This document shows, one piece after another, positions 33,987-44,816 of a DNA stretch of 64,000 nucleotides. Every line of letters starts with the position of its first letter. The stretch's first letter is position 1. The translations under genes were made by a program, and so were the position numbers. Source of the stretch: Aralia elata. Lineage: Eukaryota; Streptophyta; Magnoliopsida; Apiales; Araliaceae. The notes beneath the pieces are model-generated. The model ran no database searches. It was not told where the DNA came from and worked only from the letters and a program-made list of their open reading frames with translations. Where the stretch lies: contig CM068380.1 in the NCBI GenBank assembly GCA_034770075.1, positions 31,620,005 to 31,684,004 on the forward strand. The letters run 5' to 3'.

Positions 33987-34214
33987 TCAGAGGTTCTGAT
34001 GTTTGATGGCGATGGTCCGGCCTAAGTCGGGTTTGGGTTTGTCTTCGACCCATCCTTTGATCTCGTCATGCGTATTGTCGATATCTGTCTCGTCCTGCTC
34101 AATCCCCATCAGATCGAAATCTAGCTCTATACCAAAATCGTGATCCTCCTTCAAATTTGGCCTATCGCTTGTCAGGTTAGAATGCCTCAAATCGGGGTAC
34201 CTGACACAAAACAA
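33987..34214 (-). pseudogene. Acidic pol-region fragment of H
   Basis: 75 residues rich in Asp and Glu (LDFDLMGIEQDETDIDN). I guess it is part of the linker before Tat RT because such linkers are acidic. There is no catalytic motif, and it lies downstream of RNase H and integrase fragments, out of normal order. Confidence 0.35.
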
Positions 34215-34379
34215 AAAGGCTTGTCATATATATAAAATATTTCAGCACATGATCTTCATGATCTTCTTTTTGGATAACATGACAAAATGACATGAGCGTG
34301 CAGGGATTGAAATAAAACTCAGAATTTTAAAACCCATTGATCTTCTACTGGCCGAGATTTACTGCCATACTCCTGGATT

Positions 34380-34965
34380 TACCCCTTCCTGGATATCACC
34401 TGCTGCACGGTCCAACTGGCCACGGTGAGGTCAAGCAATGGAGCTCATTAGGGGGTGCATGGATCGCATTGGCATGGATCTGGCATTGATGGCATTTCCT
34501 GACATAAGCATCGCAGTCAGTTTTCATGGTTAGCCAGTAGTGACCCGCTCACAGGATTCTCTTTGCCAAAATGTTCTGCTCATATGGGCTCCACACACAT
34601 CGCTATGTACTTCGTTCATTTGTCTGTGGCTTCTTCGGCCTCCAGATATCTCAGCAGTCCCGTAGCTAGGTCCCGTTTATGCCCTTTGGCGCTGTATATT
34701 CCCATGGCCTGCCGGATGACCAATTTGAGTCTCCAACTACTATCATCTTTTTGATTCACATTCCCAGGGCTAATCTCAGTCCTAGGATGAATCCCTCGTA
34801 TTTCGGCAGAACTGTAATTTCATGGCTATCGGCCTCTGCCATTTGGATGGATGGAGTATGGACTTTACGGCCTCTTAGTTGGGTCGTAGGGGCAATCTCG
34901 CAAAACAAACAAGGGTCGTAGTTTAGTATTGTGCCAGTTACACGTTGGCGGATGCATGTCAACAC
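34380..34965 (-). pseudogene. RNase H and integrase zinc-finger remnants of H
   Basis: The frame 34965-34756 contains PKYEGFILGLRLALGM, equivalent to the AEYEACILGL motif of Tat RNase H. Further down the same strand GDSNLVIRQ-like text follows, and then CDAYV..CHQCQIH-like text, the C2 half of an integrase zinc finger, in shifted frames with stops. This places RNase H and the integrase finger upstream of the RT piece at 33805, the reverse of the normal order. Confidence 0.6.
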
Positions 34966-34979
34966 TGATGCATGATTAT

Positions 34980-35066
34980 TATTATTTCTTTTTTTTTTCG
35001 TTTTCTTTTTTTTTTCTTTTTTTTGGGTGGTCGAATATGCCCCTACTCCGGGCTCTTTGTGATCGT
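34980..35066. repeat. Poly-T plus 45-bp module, copy 2
   Basis: About 45 bases of T-rich run precede GGTCGAATATGCCCCTACTC and CGGG then TTTGTGATCGT, matching 33930-33985 with a few differences. Confidence 0.75.
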
Positions 35067-35759
35067 TATGCCCCGCTTTCCTGGTTCTCCAATCTTATCC
35101 TGTAAAACAAGGTCAGTGTTTGATGACAGGATAATATTTAGAAGTTTTAGAAAACCTTGGTACGTGGTACGGATTGCCTTCCTGCAAAAACCATGTCAGT
35201 ATTCTCTTTATATGTGCAGGTGATGTAATCACATGATACAGGACATATTTATTACAATGATGACGGTATGACAGTTGTATGCCACTTACATGATATTTAT
35301 TTATTTGACTGAACGATAAAAGGGCGTGAAGAAGCTTCCCTTTCGTTAGGTTTATCAGAGGCTGACCTACCCTAGGGTTACTCTCGCGGGCTTTTCGGCA
35401 TGAAGGTCCCCAAATCTTCGCAATCTACTCGTCTGAATCCTTTCGATTGGAGCGGATTTGGGTGGTGCGTTTCCTGAGCCATCTCCGGGGAGCAGCCCCT
35501 TCGAGTCCAGTAATAAGCAACCGACAGGTTCGCCTCAGGAGGAGGTACACTCTCAACATACATTCACATTCATCGTCCTCACTGTATGCAAATGATTACT
35601 TTGAAGTAAAGCAAAAGCCATTCAATCATTCATTCATCAGACAACAACACACATTCACATAACAATAAATAAAACATGTCGCACGCACATATACATTCAT
35701 AAATTTTAAAGGATAGGATATCATCAAGATTTGAACGCGGCCTAAGCTCTCTAATGTTA
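35067..35759 (-). other. 5' noncoding leader of H
   Basis: It lies between the primer site and the first pol remnants. No gag is recognisable, although Tat-type elements carry a long gag. It seems to have been deleted. Confidence 0.4.
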
Positions 35760-35775
35760 CCCAGCAGAGTCGCCA
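35760..35775 (-). promoter_or_regulatory. Primer-binding site of H
   Basis: The minus strand reads TGGCGACTCTGCTGGG two bases after the LTR. This resembles the tRNA-Arg type primer site known from Ogre/Tat elements. A related word (ACTGGCGACTCTAG) recurs inside the LTR near 35920. Confidence 0.7.
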
Positions 35776-35777
35776 GC

Positions 35778-37835
35778 TGTCGACGCCGGTTTTTCGTCCT
35801 AATGCGATATTTGTCCTTTTCCGATTTTGGCCTTTTGATTAGGTGATTTTGGGGAAAAGGGTCGGCTTGAGTGTCGACGGGGTTTTGAAAGATCGTTTTT
35901 TATGATGAGCCAATTAACTAGAGTCGCCAGTTGGTATATTTAAAATGGATGTACCAACTGATCCGAGTTTCGTTTTCGTAAATCGCTGGCTCATATGTGA
36001 CTCCGAATTAATTGGTCTGCGAATCGAGATTCATAGAGTTCGGGGGCTTGCTTAAGCGAGGGGAAGGTGTTAGGCACCCCCCGACTTCCGTGAAACACGG
36101 TTACCGCAATTTCGATGCTTTCCTATCCTTTAATTCATGAAATGTGTGTGTATGCGCGCGCGTGTGTGTGTGTGCTTATGTGAATGTTGTGGTGAGTTTG
36201 TATGAAAGAATCATTTGGATTTTTTAGGGAAAATCGTGCTTTGATTTGAGAACGCTTCGGAATGTCTTTCGATTTATATGAGAAAGCTTGATTCTTTATG
36301 AGAAAGGTTTGATTTTAATTGTCAAAACTATGAGATTTTCATTAGGTGTCGTTTTGGCAAAAAACAAGAGTTTTCTAAACCTTCGTCAAAATAGGAATCG
36401 AGATCTATATGTTGCCTTCGTAACTCAAATGATGGGCAATTTCTAGGATCTCTTTAACCCTATGCACAACAGTTTAATAAAACGTCATTTATTTCACAAA
36501 ACCATTTCTTGTGATGTTTGAAAACGATTTTCTTTAGCTTTCTCGTTTACATAGAAATCGACATTCATTAGCACTTCTCATTTATTAACCTCGTGATGCT
36601 AATAGCCTAGTTTGATTGATTTTATGAAAATCTTATCATTTGGCTTTGAAATCAATTTCGTGTCATAAATCAAATCAAGTATTAAAATGCGTGGAGCTAT
36701 TCATGGGCATGTAAGCCATCCGAATAACCCCAACGCCCACAATCACATATTTCACTATTACGGGGCCTTAAACCCGATTCTCGCCTTGGCGTCGTTTTAA
36801 GGCCAGACAATTACATCTTACAATAAAGGATAATCGATCCTATTACGTACACCAAAATTGTCCATCATCGGATTTGGTCCACGGGGTCGCGTTCCTAGGC
36901 TCACATCCACAATTTCTACACACTCACAAAATGGATATTACAAGAATTAAACAAGCTAAAAATCACCAAATGGTTATCATCGGGCCATTAGGAAGAATTT
37001 CGTTCCATTTGAAACCCTCACTAATAGTCCTCAATCCATTGATCCACAACAATATACGAGAAAAACTACATTTCACATAACCCAATTGACAAGAAGATTA
37101 ATAAAATGATATACAAAAATTGCTATAGAAATGGTCTTTTCACCTTACAAATATCACCAAGATGTGTGCAAATTTGAATGTATGAATAGAGTAGAAATTA
37201 TCTTGGATATAATCTCACAAAAGAAATATAAATCCTCTCTTTTTTCTCTCTTTTCTCTCCTATTTTGTTGCAAATTTTTGCTATTTCTCTCTCTATTTTC
37301 GAGTTGATTTGCTGCTGTTTTTCTTCTTCTTCTCGCCTGATTCCCCTTCTCTCTCTTGTTGCTGCTCACTCCCTGGATGAAATGAAGAAACTGAGCTGAA
37401 ATAGGCTGGTCTAGGGCAGCCGCAGATTGATCTGCGGCTGGCTGGCCACCCCCCATCGCACTCAACTGATTTCCTGGTTTCCGTGTTTCGAGTTCCGTGT
37501 TTTCAAAAGGCGCACTATTGGCCGCGGATCAATCTGCGGCTGGCTGGCTTGACTTTCTCGTTTTTCGTGCCATGTCTCGATTCTCATGTCGTGACGTCAG
37601 TTTTCGCTGACAGGCTTGTATTTTGCAGTCCGGGAATCACTGGGAGACGTGCCACATCATTTGGGCATGCTCATTTCGGACGGCCCTGCTGTCACGTTGG
37701 TTTTGATTTGCAAATCGTTGCAGTGGCGTCGAGTGTTCGTACTTTTCCATCCCTCGCTCTCACAGGCCGGTTCAATTGACGATTTTGCCCTTCTGTCACG
37801 GTTAGTATAGGGAACGCAAAATTTGGGTGTCTACA
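35778..37835 (-). repeat. Single LTR of H (5' LTR)
   Basis: The 2058-bp LTR runs from TGTAGACACCC at 37835 to GGCGTCGACA at 35778 on the minus strand. It includes a (GT)n/(GC)n tract at 36143-36172 and GGTGTTAGGCACCCCCC (36067-36083). Two large GC-rich palindromes lie at 37418-37439 and 37522-37539. No partner LTR is found at the left end of H. Confidence 0.8.
37418..37539. repeat. GC-rich palindrome pair in the H LTR
   Basis: 37418-37439 has arms AGCCGCAGAT and ATCTGCGGCT around TG. 37522-37539 has arms CCGCGGAT and ATCTGCGG around CA, with one mismatch. Both are followed by CTGGCTGG. This is the same design as in A, C, D and E. Confidence 0.85.
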
Positions 37836-38408
37836 ATTACGTGTAATTGATATTGTTCCTAATCACAAGTAGCAATTAGTGATACATGATTGTGGTCAAG
37901 CTTCTGAGTATTGGTATGATTATCGCAAGACAAGTTAAATAATCCGAACTTGTGTGATTGTTGCTTGGATTAGTCTAATTCCCTAGTTCTTAATGCTACT
38001 ATTATATTAAATCTAGAGAGCTTGTTCTAGGTTGTATAATGGTTAGAATCTTGTGAAGAGCTTGTTTCATTAAGTGATAATCTAAGGGGAGTTTCGGGTA
38101 GTAGAGCTTGTTGCTACCTAGGGCTATTAATTTTATTGAAGGATAAATATTGATATACTTAATTATTCTATTGTTGTAAAAAGGTGATACTGAACCGGAA
38201 GAACTGAAATCTTTAATTAATCGGTTATTCTTATCACTTTAAATTTTGTTCTTGATAATTAGTGAAATCAAATTATAAACCCCCCCTTTGGTAAACAAAA
38301 CATAAATTTAGACTAATCACTCTCTGTGGGATCGACTCTTACTTGCACTGCTACATTATTATCTTTCACAGTAAGGTTTTATTTTTGGTTGCTTACGACA
38401 ACACACCA
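37836..38408 (+). repeat. 3' LTR of element B, second part
   Basis: It continues the B LTR from ATTACGTGTAATTG to the end ACACACCA, followed by the target duplication ATAGT. Together with 28201-29489 it makes a full LTR lacking a single T at the H insertion point. Confidence 0.93.
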
Positions 38409-38413
38409 ATAGT

Positions 38414-39254
38414 TCTCCCCCCAAACTCAAATTACACCAACTTACGACTGGACTTTGCATAATTGAAGAATATAAAACAAATCCAAACCCAATTGAGCCA
38501 ACAGTAACTCAATTGAGCAACAATTCAAATATATACAATGTGTTCACAACTGACCAATTCCAATCCCAAATGAATTATCTCAGAATAAATGAAATGCCAG
38601 GTTAACAATTTACCCAATGCGTGTTACATTACAAATGCAACTGACAATAAGGAAGAACTCTGTGTATGTTGAAGTGAATGCGAAGTTGGACTTGTTTCTT
38701 CAATTAGTTGATAAACCCTAGCAATTGTTCACTTGAAGAGGCAAAACCCGTGTAGAGTTGTCGTGGAGAAGAAAGAAATCCGAATTGGATTAGAATTGGG
38801 GGTGTAAGCCGTGTATGGGTTTTGATGTGGAGAAAGATTCCGTGTAGATTCGTGGTTGAATCCGACTGTGTTTTGGAGAGGAGTGAGAAATGTGATCGGG
38901 TGAAGGAGAAGCGTTGGGGGATTTCATTTGGTTTGGGAGAGGGAAGAAAGCTTGGGTGTGGGATTTTGGTCCTTAGGTTAAGGGAGGATCGAATTTGGGA
39001 GTGATTAGGATTGTGGGTAATGAAATCCGATCAGGTTTTAAAAGGTTTTTAAAAAACTGATTTCCGCTAGTCTCGCCGGGGTGTAATAATTAAGCTTGTA
39101 ATCTCGCTGAGGCGCAAGTGTACAGAGGGATATGGGCCGGGGTGAACTCTGGAGTCGCTGGGGTGAAGAATTGTAGAGGACTTCTCGCCGGGGCGAGAAT
39201 CTCCGCTACTAATTATACTAAATATACGCAAAAATATTGAACTAGACTAAACTA
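38414..39254 (-). other. 3' noncoding region of element A, proximal part
   Basis: It directly follows the pol of A and is cut by B at its other side. It holds another GC-rich palindrome group at 39068-39197, including CTCGCC-GG-GGCGAG at 39184-39197, the reverse complement of the LTR motif. No convincing frame is seen; the one at 38822-39004 has no motif. Confidence 0.6.
39068..39197. repeat. GC-rich palindrome cluster in the A 3' region
   Basis: Words TCTCGCCGGGGT, CTCGCTGAGGCG, GGCCGGGGTG, GTCGCTGGGGTG and finally the perfect CTCGCCGGGGCGAG at 39184-39197 are spaced by 20-40 bases of AT-rich DNA. The decayed copies differ mostly at CG sites. Confidence 0.75.
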
Positions 39255-40491
39255 CTAAAGCAATAAAATAACATGATTGGGTTGCCTCCCATCAAGCGCT
39301 TGGTTTATAGTCATCAGCCCAACTTTCTCTGCGGTATCATGGGTCAGTCTGGTCGATCGAAGTGAGATAAATCGAGGTCGCTTGTCGATCCACATCGCCT
39401 CCCCAATCATGTTTAAGTCTTTGACCATTGACCTTGAACGTGCGCTTTGTGTTCGGTTCTTTAACTTCGATTGCTCCATGGGGAGCTACAGAAGTGATAA
39501 CAAAATGTCCTGACCATCTAGACTTCAGCTTCCTGGGAAATAACCTCAATCTGGAGTTGAACAACAATACCGTCTAACCTGGTTCAAATTTCCTCTCAAT
39601 TAACCGCTTGTCATGCCACCTCTTGACTTTGTCTTTGTACAACTTAGCGTTCTCATATGCTTGGTGACGGAATTCCTCCATCTCGTTCAATTGAAGCAAC
39701 CTTTTTTTGCCAGATGCTTGTAGATCAAAATTTAACTTTTGAATGGCCCAATATGCATTATGTTCAAGCTCGACTGGTAAATGACACAGTTTTCCGTAAA
39801 CCATTCTATATGGTGACATTCCAATGGGGTTCTTGTAAGTCGTTCGATATGCCCATAAAGCATCGTCTAACTTCATTGCCCAATCCTTACGAGATGGATT
39901 CACAACTTTTTTCAGAATTTGCTTAACTTCACGATTTAACACCTCTTGGCCATTGGTTTAGGGATGATAGGCCGTAGCAATCTTGTGTTTGACTCCATAC
40001 TTAGCGAGCATTTTAGTGAAGTGCTTATTGCAAAAATGGGTGCCATCATCACTGATTATGGCCCTTGGTGTACCGAATCGAGTAAAAATATTTTTCCGCA
40101 AGAACCGCAGAACCACTTTGGCATCATTTGTGGGTAATGCAGCTGCTTCAACCCATTTTGATACATAATCCACTGCCAAAAGTATGTACTAATTGTTAAA
40201 TGACGACAAAATTGGCCCCATAAAGTCAATGCCCCATACGTCGAAGAGTTCAACTTCAAGGATAGTGTTGAGAGGCATTTCATGCCGTTTCGAAATGTTG
40301 CCAACCCTTTGACATCTGTCGCACTTTAGAACAAAAAGGTGGGCATCTTTGAACAACGAAGGCCAAAAAAACCCTGATTGTATCACTTTTGCCGATGTTC
40401 TCTCTCCCCCATAGTGTCCCCCATACTCTGAAGAATGGCACCGAGTTAGTATGTTTTCCATCTCTTCACGTGGCACACAAGGTCGTATCAT
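39255..40491 (-). pseudogene. Integrase of element A
   Basis: The frame 40491-40189 holds the zinc-binding part (HSSEYGGHYGG, CDRCQRVGN) and GIDFMGP. After a stop near 40188, 40179-39958 gives AVDYVSKWVEA and the second Asp in IISDDGTHF. 39942-39574 gives LNREVKQILKKVV with the catalytic Glu, then DDALWAYRT and GMSPYRMVYGK. 39567-39337 is the C-terminal part. The TAA between YHP and the next piece (about 39957) and two further breaks make it dead. Confidence 0.85.
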
Positions 40492-40746
40492 TTGATTTGC
40501 ACAGGTTTTGAAAAGAAATGGTTCATCCCAAAGGTATTGCTTGACATCATGGAGGAATTTTTTCCGTTGCTAAAAATTTAAATCAGGTGGGAGTACATTA
40601 CTGACTAGGTAGTTCACGTAATCAGCATACCATGGCACTTCGGTGTTAATTCGGAATAGTTGCTTATCGGGAAATAACTCATTGATCACCACATCATCCT
40701 TTTTCTAAATTTCTGAATTCTCTAACCTCGAAAGATAATCAAGCAC

Positions 40747-41088
40747 CTAATTTTTCATACCCTTTCTATCTCGGATTTCCAAGTCGAATTCTTGCAGAAG
40801 AAGGACCCATTGAATCAACCTTGATTTGACATCCTTCTTTGCAATTAAGTATTTGATGGTGGAATGATCAGTGTAGACAATTACCTTGGTTCTAATCAGA
40901 TATGCTCGGAATTTATCAAAGGCAAACACCATTGCAAGCAACTCCTTTTCTGTGCTAGTGTAATTCAATTGAGCATCAGTAAGCGTCTTGTTTGAGTAGT
41001 AAATGGTATGAAAAATCTTATCCCTACGCTGCCGCAACACCGTTTCCACTGCATAGTCACTCGCATCACACATCAATTGAAATGGCAA
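40747..41088 (-). pseudogene. RNase H of element A
   Basis: MPFQLMCDASDYAVETVL, then SNKTLTDAQLNYTSTEKELLA and YTDHSTIKYLIAKKD show the RNase H domain that follows RT in gypsy elements. It is bounded by stops. The stretch 40492-40746 downstream and 41089-41408 upstream continues pol text in shifted frames with many stops. Confidence 0.85.
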
Positions 41089-41408
41089 AGTCTAATCAGG
41101 AGCAACTATGATTGGTGTTGTGACCAACTTCTTATTCAGCACTTCAAAGGCCTCAATGCACGACTGATCCATCTTGAATGGAACATCTTTCTCAAGGAGT
41201 GAACATAAAGGTTTTGAAATTTTAAAAAAGTCTTTGATGAATCGTTAGTAGAATCCCGCATGTCCGAGAAAACTTCTTATTCCCTTTACAGATGTCGGAG
41301 GCGGTAACTTTTCAATAGCTTCAATCTTTGCTTTATCTACCTCTAAACCGGTTGCGGACACTTTGTGACCCAATATAATCCCTTATTGCACATAAAGTGG
41401 CACTTTTC

Positions 41409-42206
41409 TCAATTAAGCACCAACTTTGTTTCCACACATCGCTTCGACACTAAGATCAGATTGTTAAGGCACAAATCAAAACTATCACCGAATACAGAAA
41501 AATCGTCCATAAATACCTCCAAATTCTGCTCAACCATATCCGAGAAGATAGCCATCATGCATCGCTGAAATGTAACCGGTGCATTGCAAAGGCCAAAAGA
41601 CATTCTCTGGAATGCAAATGTTTCGTACAGGCATGTAAAAGTCGTTTTCTCTTGGTCCTCCAGTGCTATTACAATTTGGTTATATCCCGAGTACTCGTCA
41701 AACAAGCAATAGAATTTGTGTCCCGCAAATCTATCCAACATTTGATCAATGAAGGGCAAGGAAAAGTGATCCTTGCGAGTAGCTTTGTTCAACTTGCGGT
41801 AATCCATACACACTCTCCAACCTGTAACTGTTCTTGTAGGAATGAGTTCGTTATTTTCATTTTCAACCACTGTCATTCCCCCTTTCTTCAGCACACACTG
41901 TACAGGACTTACCCAAGAACTATCTAAAATCGGATAGATAATACAAGCGTCTAACCACTTGATGATTTCCTTCTTTACTATTTCTTTCATGATCGGATTC
42001 AACCTTATTTGTTGCTCAATAATCGGTTTTGCTCCTTCCTCAAGCAGAATTTTATGCATGCAGAATGATGGACTGATTCCTTTAGTATCTGCTATTGTCC
42101 ACCCAATTACTGTTTTGTATTCACGCAAAACCCTTAATAGCTTTTCTTCTTGAGACTCATTCAAGTGAGCTGAAACAATAACTGGTACTGTGTCGGAATT
42201 ACCCAA
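41409..42206 (-). pseudogene. RT of element A
   Basis: The 265-residue frame covers most of RT: GWTIADTKGISPSFCMHKI, IIYPILDSSWVSPVQ, GWRVCMDYRKLNKATRKD, EYSGYNQIVIA, RMSFGLCNAPVTFQ and the catalytic VFMDDF. It ends in a stop where the family continues WEKCHF. It is similar in order and wording to the RT of B but clearly a different subfamily. Confidence 0.9.
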
Positions 42207-42532
42207 ATGTGAGAAGGAAGAGGTTTTAGTTCGAGCACCAGCGGTTCCTCTAATGATGTTTTGGACCTCTTTTCTCCTCCTTTAGGCTGACCAAGAGTAT
42301 CAAATTGCTTGCTGAATTTCTGAGAGACTGGTAATGCATCTAGTACCTTGACGTAATCCTAATCTTCTAAGTCATCAAAAGTGTCTATACCAATCAAGGC
42401 AGCTTCTAATGGATTTTCTAAATAACTTGCGTCGGTCCTTTCATTCACTATTTCATCCATCAGGTCTATCCGTAAACATTCCTCGCATTCTTTAGGGAAT
42501 TTCATTGATTTGAACCCATTGAAGGTGACTTC

Positions 42533-43186
42533 CTAATCTTGAACTCTCATTGTCAATTCACCTTTCTGTACATCTATCAGCGTTCTTCCTGTCGCTAAGA
42601 ACAGACGACCTAATATAATTGGGATTTCCTTATCTTCTTCGTAATCTAAAATGATAAAGTCAACCGGGAAGATAAACTTATCGACTTTAACCAGAATGTC
42701 TTCCACAATACCCCTCGGGTATGTCACTGACCTGTCTGCTAACTGCAAGATGATATTCGTTAGTTTTGGCGCCTTTAACCCTAGCTGAGTGTAAACTGAT
42801 AGAGGCATTAAATTGATACTCGCTCCTAAGTCACACAATGCCCTTCCAGAAAACTGATTACCAATTACACATGGAATGGTGAAGCTTCCCGGATCCTTTA
42901 GCTTTAGCGGCAATTTATTCTGTAAGATAGCATTGCATTCTTCGGTTAATGCCACTGTCTCAAATTCACCCAACCTTCTCTTCTTTGATAAGATCTCCTT
43001 CATAAATTTGGCATAACTGAGTATTTGTTCCAAAGTTTCCGCAAACGGTATGTTGATGTGCAGTTTCTTGAAAACATCTAAGAATCTGGAAAACTGCTTG
43101 TCTAATTTTGATTTCTGAAATCTCTGAGGAAATGGAACGGGAGGCACTACACTGTCTTGCTTGAGTTCATTTGGCTTGGCCTCCAA
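42533..43186 (-). pseudogene. Protease region of element A
   Basis: CDLGASINLMPLSVYTQLGL is the protease core with the DLG triad typical of Athila-like elements, followed by LADRSVTYPRGIVEDILVKV and IILGRLFLATGRT. A stop precedes the RT, and 42207-42532 between them is decayed spacer. Confidence 0.85.
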
Positions 43187-44711
43187 CCTGTATCCTTCAC
43201 CTTTTGTGTTTCATCCACCTCATTTTTCTCCAGGGTTACCTCTTCTTCATTCACCACAACTGTTTCTGGCTTAGAATTTCTTTTGACCATATCAGAAAGC
43301 TCTTTTCTACTGCTTAAAGTTACGGCCTTGCAATGTTATTTTCCATCTGTCCTCGGATTAACCTTTGTGTCGCTCGGTAGTGCTCCTTATGGCCGACTGT
43401 TCAAAACGTGAGCTAACTGTCTCAGCTAATTCTCTAAATTTCTAATTGACACTGCTTGGCTTTTCACATTCAAATCTACTTAAGTTTACAGCTTATCCTG
43501 ATCATTCATTCTCTTATCTGACGCTGTAATGAATTTTGCCAATGATTCCTCTAAACTTGGCTTTCTCTTTGCCTGTTGTGGGAATTAATTTTGAAAACCT
43601 AGTGGATTTTCTGGCCTTGGAACTTGATTTTGAGCCTGATTATTACTCCAAGAAAAACCCGGATGATTTCTCCATCCCGGATTATAAGCATTCTGATATG
43701 GCTGTTGCGGTCTATTATAACTCCTAGAAACTGTACTGATTTTGCACTGATGGCACATTGATCCGTAAGATGATTTCCTGCATATAATTCACAAATCATC
43801 GCCAGTTGCGGAGTTACTTGTGGTCCCCATGTTTCAATGTTTTTCGTTAGTGCCGCCAACCGTGCTGATAAAGCTGTTACTGCATCTACTTCAAATTTTC
43901 CACCTACTTTCGATGCATTTCCCCTTGCTGTAGGCCATTGGTAATTGTTAGCAGCCATGGTTTCTAACAGATCAAATGCCTCGTCAAAATTCTTGGCCAT
44001 AAGTGCCCCTCCTGCAGCTGCGTCTATGCTCGTCCGAGTGCTACTACTTAACCCGTTATAAAACATCTGAATCTATAACCACTTAGGTAATCCATGATGT
44101 AGACATCTTCTCAATACTTCCTTAAACCTCTCCCAAGCTTCATACAGAGATTCTCCATGTTGCTGCTCGAAAGTAGTGATGTCGTTTCTCATCTTTGCAG
44201 TCTTCACTGGCGGAAAGAATTTTGCTAGAAATTTCTGGGCTAAGTCATCCCAAGTAGTGATTGATCCTGGCGGAAGAGAATGCAGTCAACTTTTTGCTTT
44301 ATCCTGTAATGTGAAGAGGAATAACCGTAGTCTCACCGCATCATCCGTAACATTGTGGTATTTGAATGTATCACAAATCTCCAGGAAGCTAACCAAATGC
44401 TCATTCGGATCATCGTTAGCCAATCCCCCAAACTGTATTGAATTCTGAATCATCTGAATTGTACCCGGCTTAATTTCAAAAGAATTTGTAGTGATAGCTG
44501 GCCTTGTGATACTTGACTTGATCTCATCAATTTGAGGCATGGCATAGTCCCTCAATGATTTCTGCTCTTCATTTGTCATTTTCTCTTTTTCAAGTGTCTC
44601 TTGGCAAAATTTTCTCAATTGACGTAACTTGTTCTCAAGATTGTCCTCACACTGCACAAGTTCTGACTGTTTTGATCGCGTTTGCATAAACGAACCAAAA
44701 TCATCTGACAC
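43187..44711 (-). pseudogene. gag of element A
   Basis: The frame 44711-44286 starts MSDDFGSFMQTRSKQSE and includes DDPNEHLVSFLEICDTF and RLRLFLFTLQDKAKS before a TGA. The core continues in shifted pieces (PPGSITTWDDL, then 44066-43599 with GLSSSTRTSIDAAAGGALM). The zinc knuckle reads CELYAGNHLTDQC, its second Cys replaced by Tyr. 43187-43598 is decayed. Confidence 0.8.
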
Positions 44712-44790
44712 AAGAAATAAAAGAAAAAAATAAAAATGCTTAATTAAACAGAATTAATTGAATTGATATTGAAAATTATAAACACAAATA

Positions 44791-44810
44791 AGTCCCCAGC
44801 AACGGTGCCA
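44791..44810 (-). promoter_or_regulatory. Primer-binding site of element A
   Basis: The minus strand reads TGGCACCGTTGCTGGGGACT, six bases after the 5' LTR. It is the same site type as in B with two substitutions. Confidence 0.8.
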
Positions 44811-44816
44811 AAAACT

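Larger units (their letters stand above)
29490..37835 (-). mobile_element. Tat/Ogre-like gypsy element H, rearranged and without its 3' LTR
   Basis: On the minus strand it starts TGTAGACACCCAAATTTTG at 37835, has one LTR (to 35778), a primer site, shuffled pol fragments, a 3-copy module, and two tandem arrays ending at the B border at 29490. The flank ATTAC (37836-37840) should be repeated on the left, but the left flank lacks TATTAC, so a deletion took the 3' LTR together with six flanking bases. The coding pieces are Tat-like (integrase NGAV, RNase H YEGFILGLRLAL). Confidence 0.75.
19649..38408 (+). mobile_element. Athila-like Ty3/gypsy element B, with element H nested in its 3' LTR
   Basis: Left LTR is 19649-21511 and right LTR is 28201-29489 plus 37836-38408. 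The target duplication ATAGT is exact (19644-19648 and 38409-38413). Order: LTR, primer site, gag, protease, RT, RNase H, integrase, 3' region, purine tract, LTR. About two dozen differences between the LTRs (just over 1 percent by eye) make it young. It is broken by a few stops and frameshifts only. It is inserted in the 3' noncoding region of A. Confidence 0.93.
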
